From: JAYQUR01 sp038133505
GTDB lineage: Bacteria; Pseudomonadota; Alphaproteobacteria; MPNO01; UBA830
Direction: 5' to 3'
Assembly: GCA_038133505.1 (NCBI GenBank)
Contig: JAYPTI010000059.1
Location: 1 to 17,308, forward strand
DNA length: 17,308 nucleotides
Below, in pieces: positions 17,038-17,308 of this stretch; positions within the stretch are counted from its first letter, which is position 1, and each line of letters begins with the position of its first letter. The position numbers and the translations under genes were made by a program. The notes below the pieces were generated by a model. It saw only the letters and a program-made list of their open reading frames with translations, was not told the origin of the DNA and made no database searches.

Positions 17038-17308
17038 CTATGCGTCGGCGAAAGGTTTCGCGACGACCGGCCGGCCAAGCTTCTCGGCGAGCTCGGCGCG
17101 CCACTCGCCGTAATCCTGGAAGCCCGGCTTGTCGCGGACCAGCGCTTCCGTTTCCGCCATCAGCTCGTCGTTCGATTTCGCGAGATCGATTGGCTCCAGG
17201 AACGGCTGGTCGACGAACCACGGGGTGTCGACGAAGAACTCCAGCGTGTTGCCCTCCGGATCGCGCGCATAGACCGTCCACGCGATGCCGTGCGTACCGG
17301 CCATCAGC
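17038..17308 (-). CDS. VOC (glyoxalase/extradiol dioxygenase-fold) protein, C-terminal end (partial)
   Basis: The gene enters from the right edge; about 89 C-terminal codons are visible and the stop is at 17038-17040. The stretch MAGTHGIAWTVYARDPEGNT, then LEFFVDTPWFVDQPF matches the last beta-alpha-beta module of vicinal-oxygen-chelate proteins. The glutamate in NTLEFFVDTP is the usual third metal ligand. A helical tail follows (SNDELMAETEALVRDKPGF, WRAELAEKLG), as seen in catechol-2,3-dioxygenase-like members. The substrate is unknown without the N-terminal half. The ATG at 17304 is probably internal, because the fold needs more sequence upstream. Confidence 0.85.
   Translation of the reverse strand, partial: LMAGTHGIAWTVYARDPEGNTLEFFVDTPWFVDQPFLEPIDLAKSNDELMAETEALVRDKPGFQDYGEWRAELAEKLGRPVVAKPFADA

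Overview
The window is a GC-rich bacterial chromosome segment, very probably from an alphaproteobacterium. Supporting this are an alphaproteobacterial-type SecB, DUF2244, DUF1127 and DUF6489-like proteins, a dnaK-dnaJ pair with dapB and nth close by, and the high-GC codon use that leaves long false open frames opposite real genes. I cannot name the genus. No tRNA, rRNA, CRISPR array, insertion sequence, phage gene or origin was seen.

Layout. Left edge (1-3619): the 3' end of rho with a strong intrinsic terminator, then qor and ogt on the minus strand, and a ceramidase-family membrane enzyme and a Nu-class-like glutathione transferase on the plus strand. Middle (3632-7840): a large thioredoxin-domain (YyaL/SPATA20) protein on the minus strand, a divergent 78-residue DUF6489-like protein, then nth, a histidine phosphatase and secB, all on the minus strand. 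Next (7958-9722): a plus-strand block of a DUF2244 membrane protein, a DUF1127 protein and an AraC-type/O6-alkylguanine transferase fusion. Then dapB (minus), an APC-family permease (plus), and the dnaK-dnaJ chaperone operon (minus). Right edge (15335-17308): a frameshifted DUF1848 gene, a hypothetical gene split by an in-frame TGA, and the 3' end of a VOC-fold gene.

Functionally the window is mostly housekeeping: transcription termination, protein folding and export (DnaK, DnaJ, SecB), lysine/peptidoglycan precursor synthesis (DapB), DNA repair (Nth, Ogt and an Ada-like protein) and redox/detoxification (Qor, GST, VOC protein). The minus-strand set dnaK, dnaJ, dapB, nth, phosphatase, secB looks like an old backbone interrupted by plus-strand genes.

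I do not see a new defence or biosynthetic system. The observations most worth checking are the two broken genes within 1.4 kb of each other on the right (a frameshift in a CG-repeat in DUF1848 and an in-frame TGA in its neighbour), a nearly consensus promoter placed so close to an ATG that the DUF2244 mRNA should be leaderless (with similar motifs at two other genes), a 12-bp hairpin between dnaK and dnaJ, and a ceramidase homologue whose metal-site spacing matches the eukaryotic enzymes.
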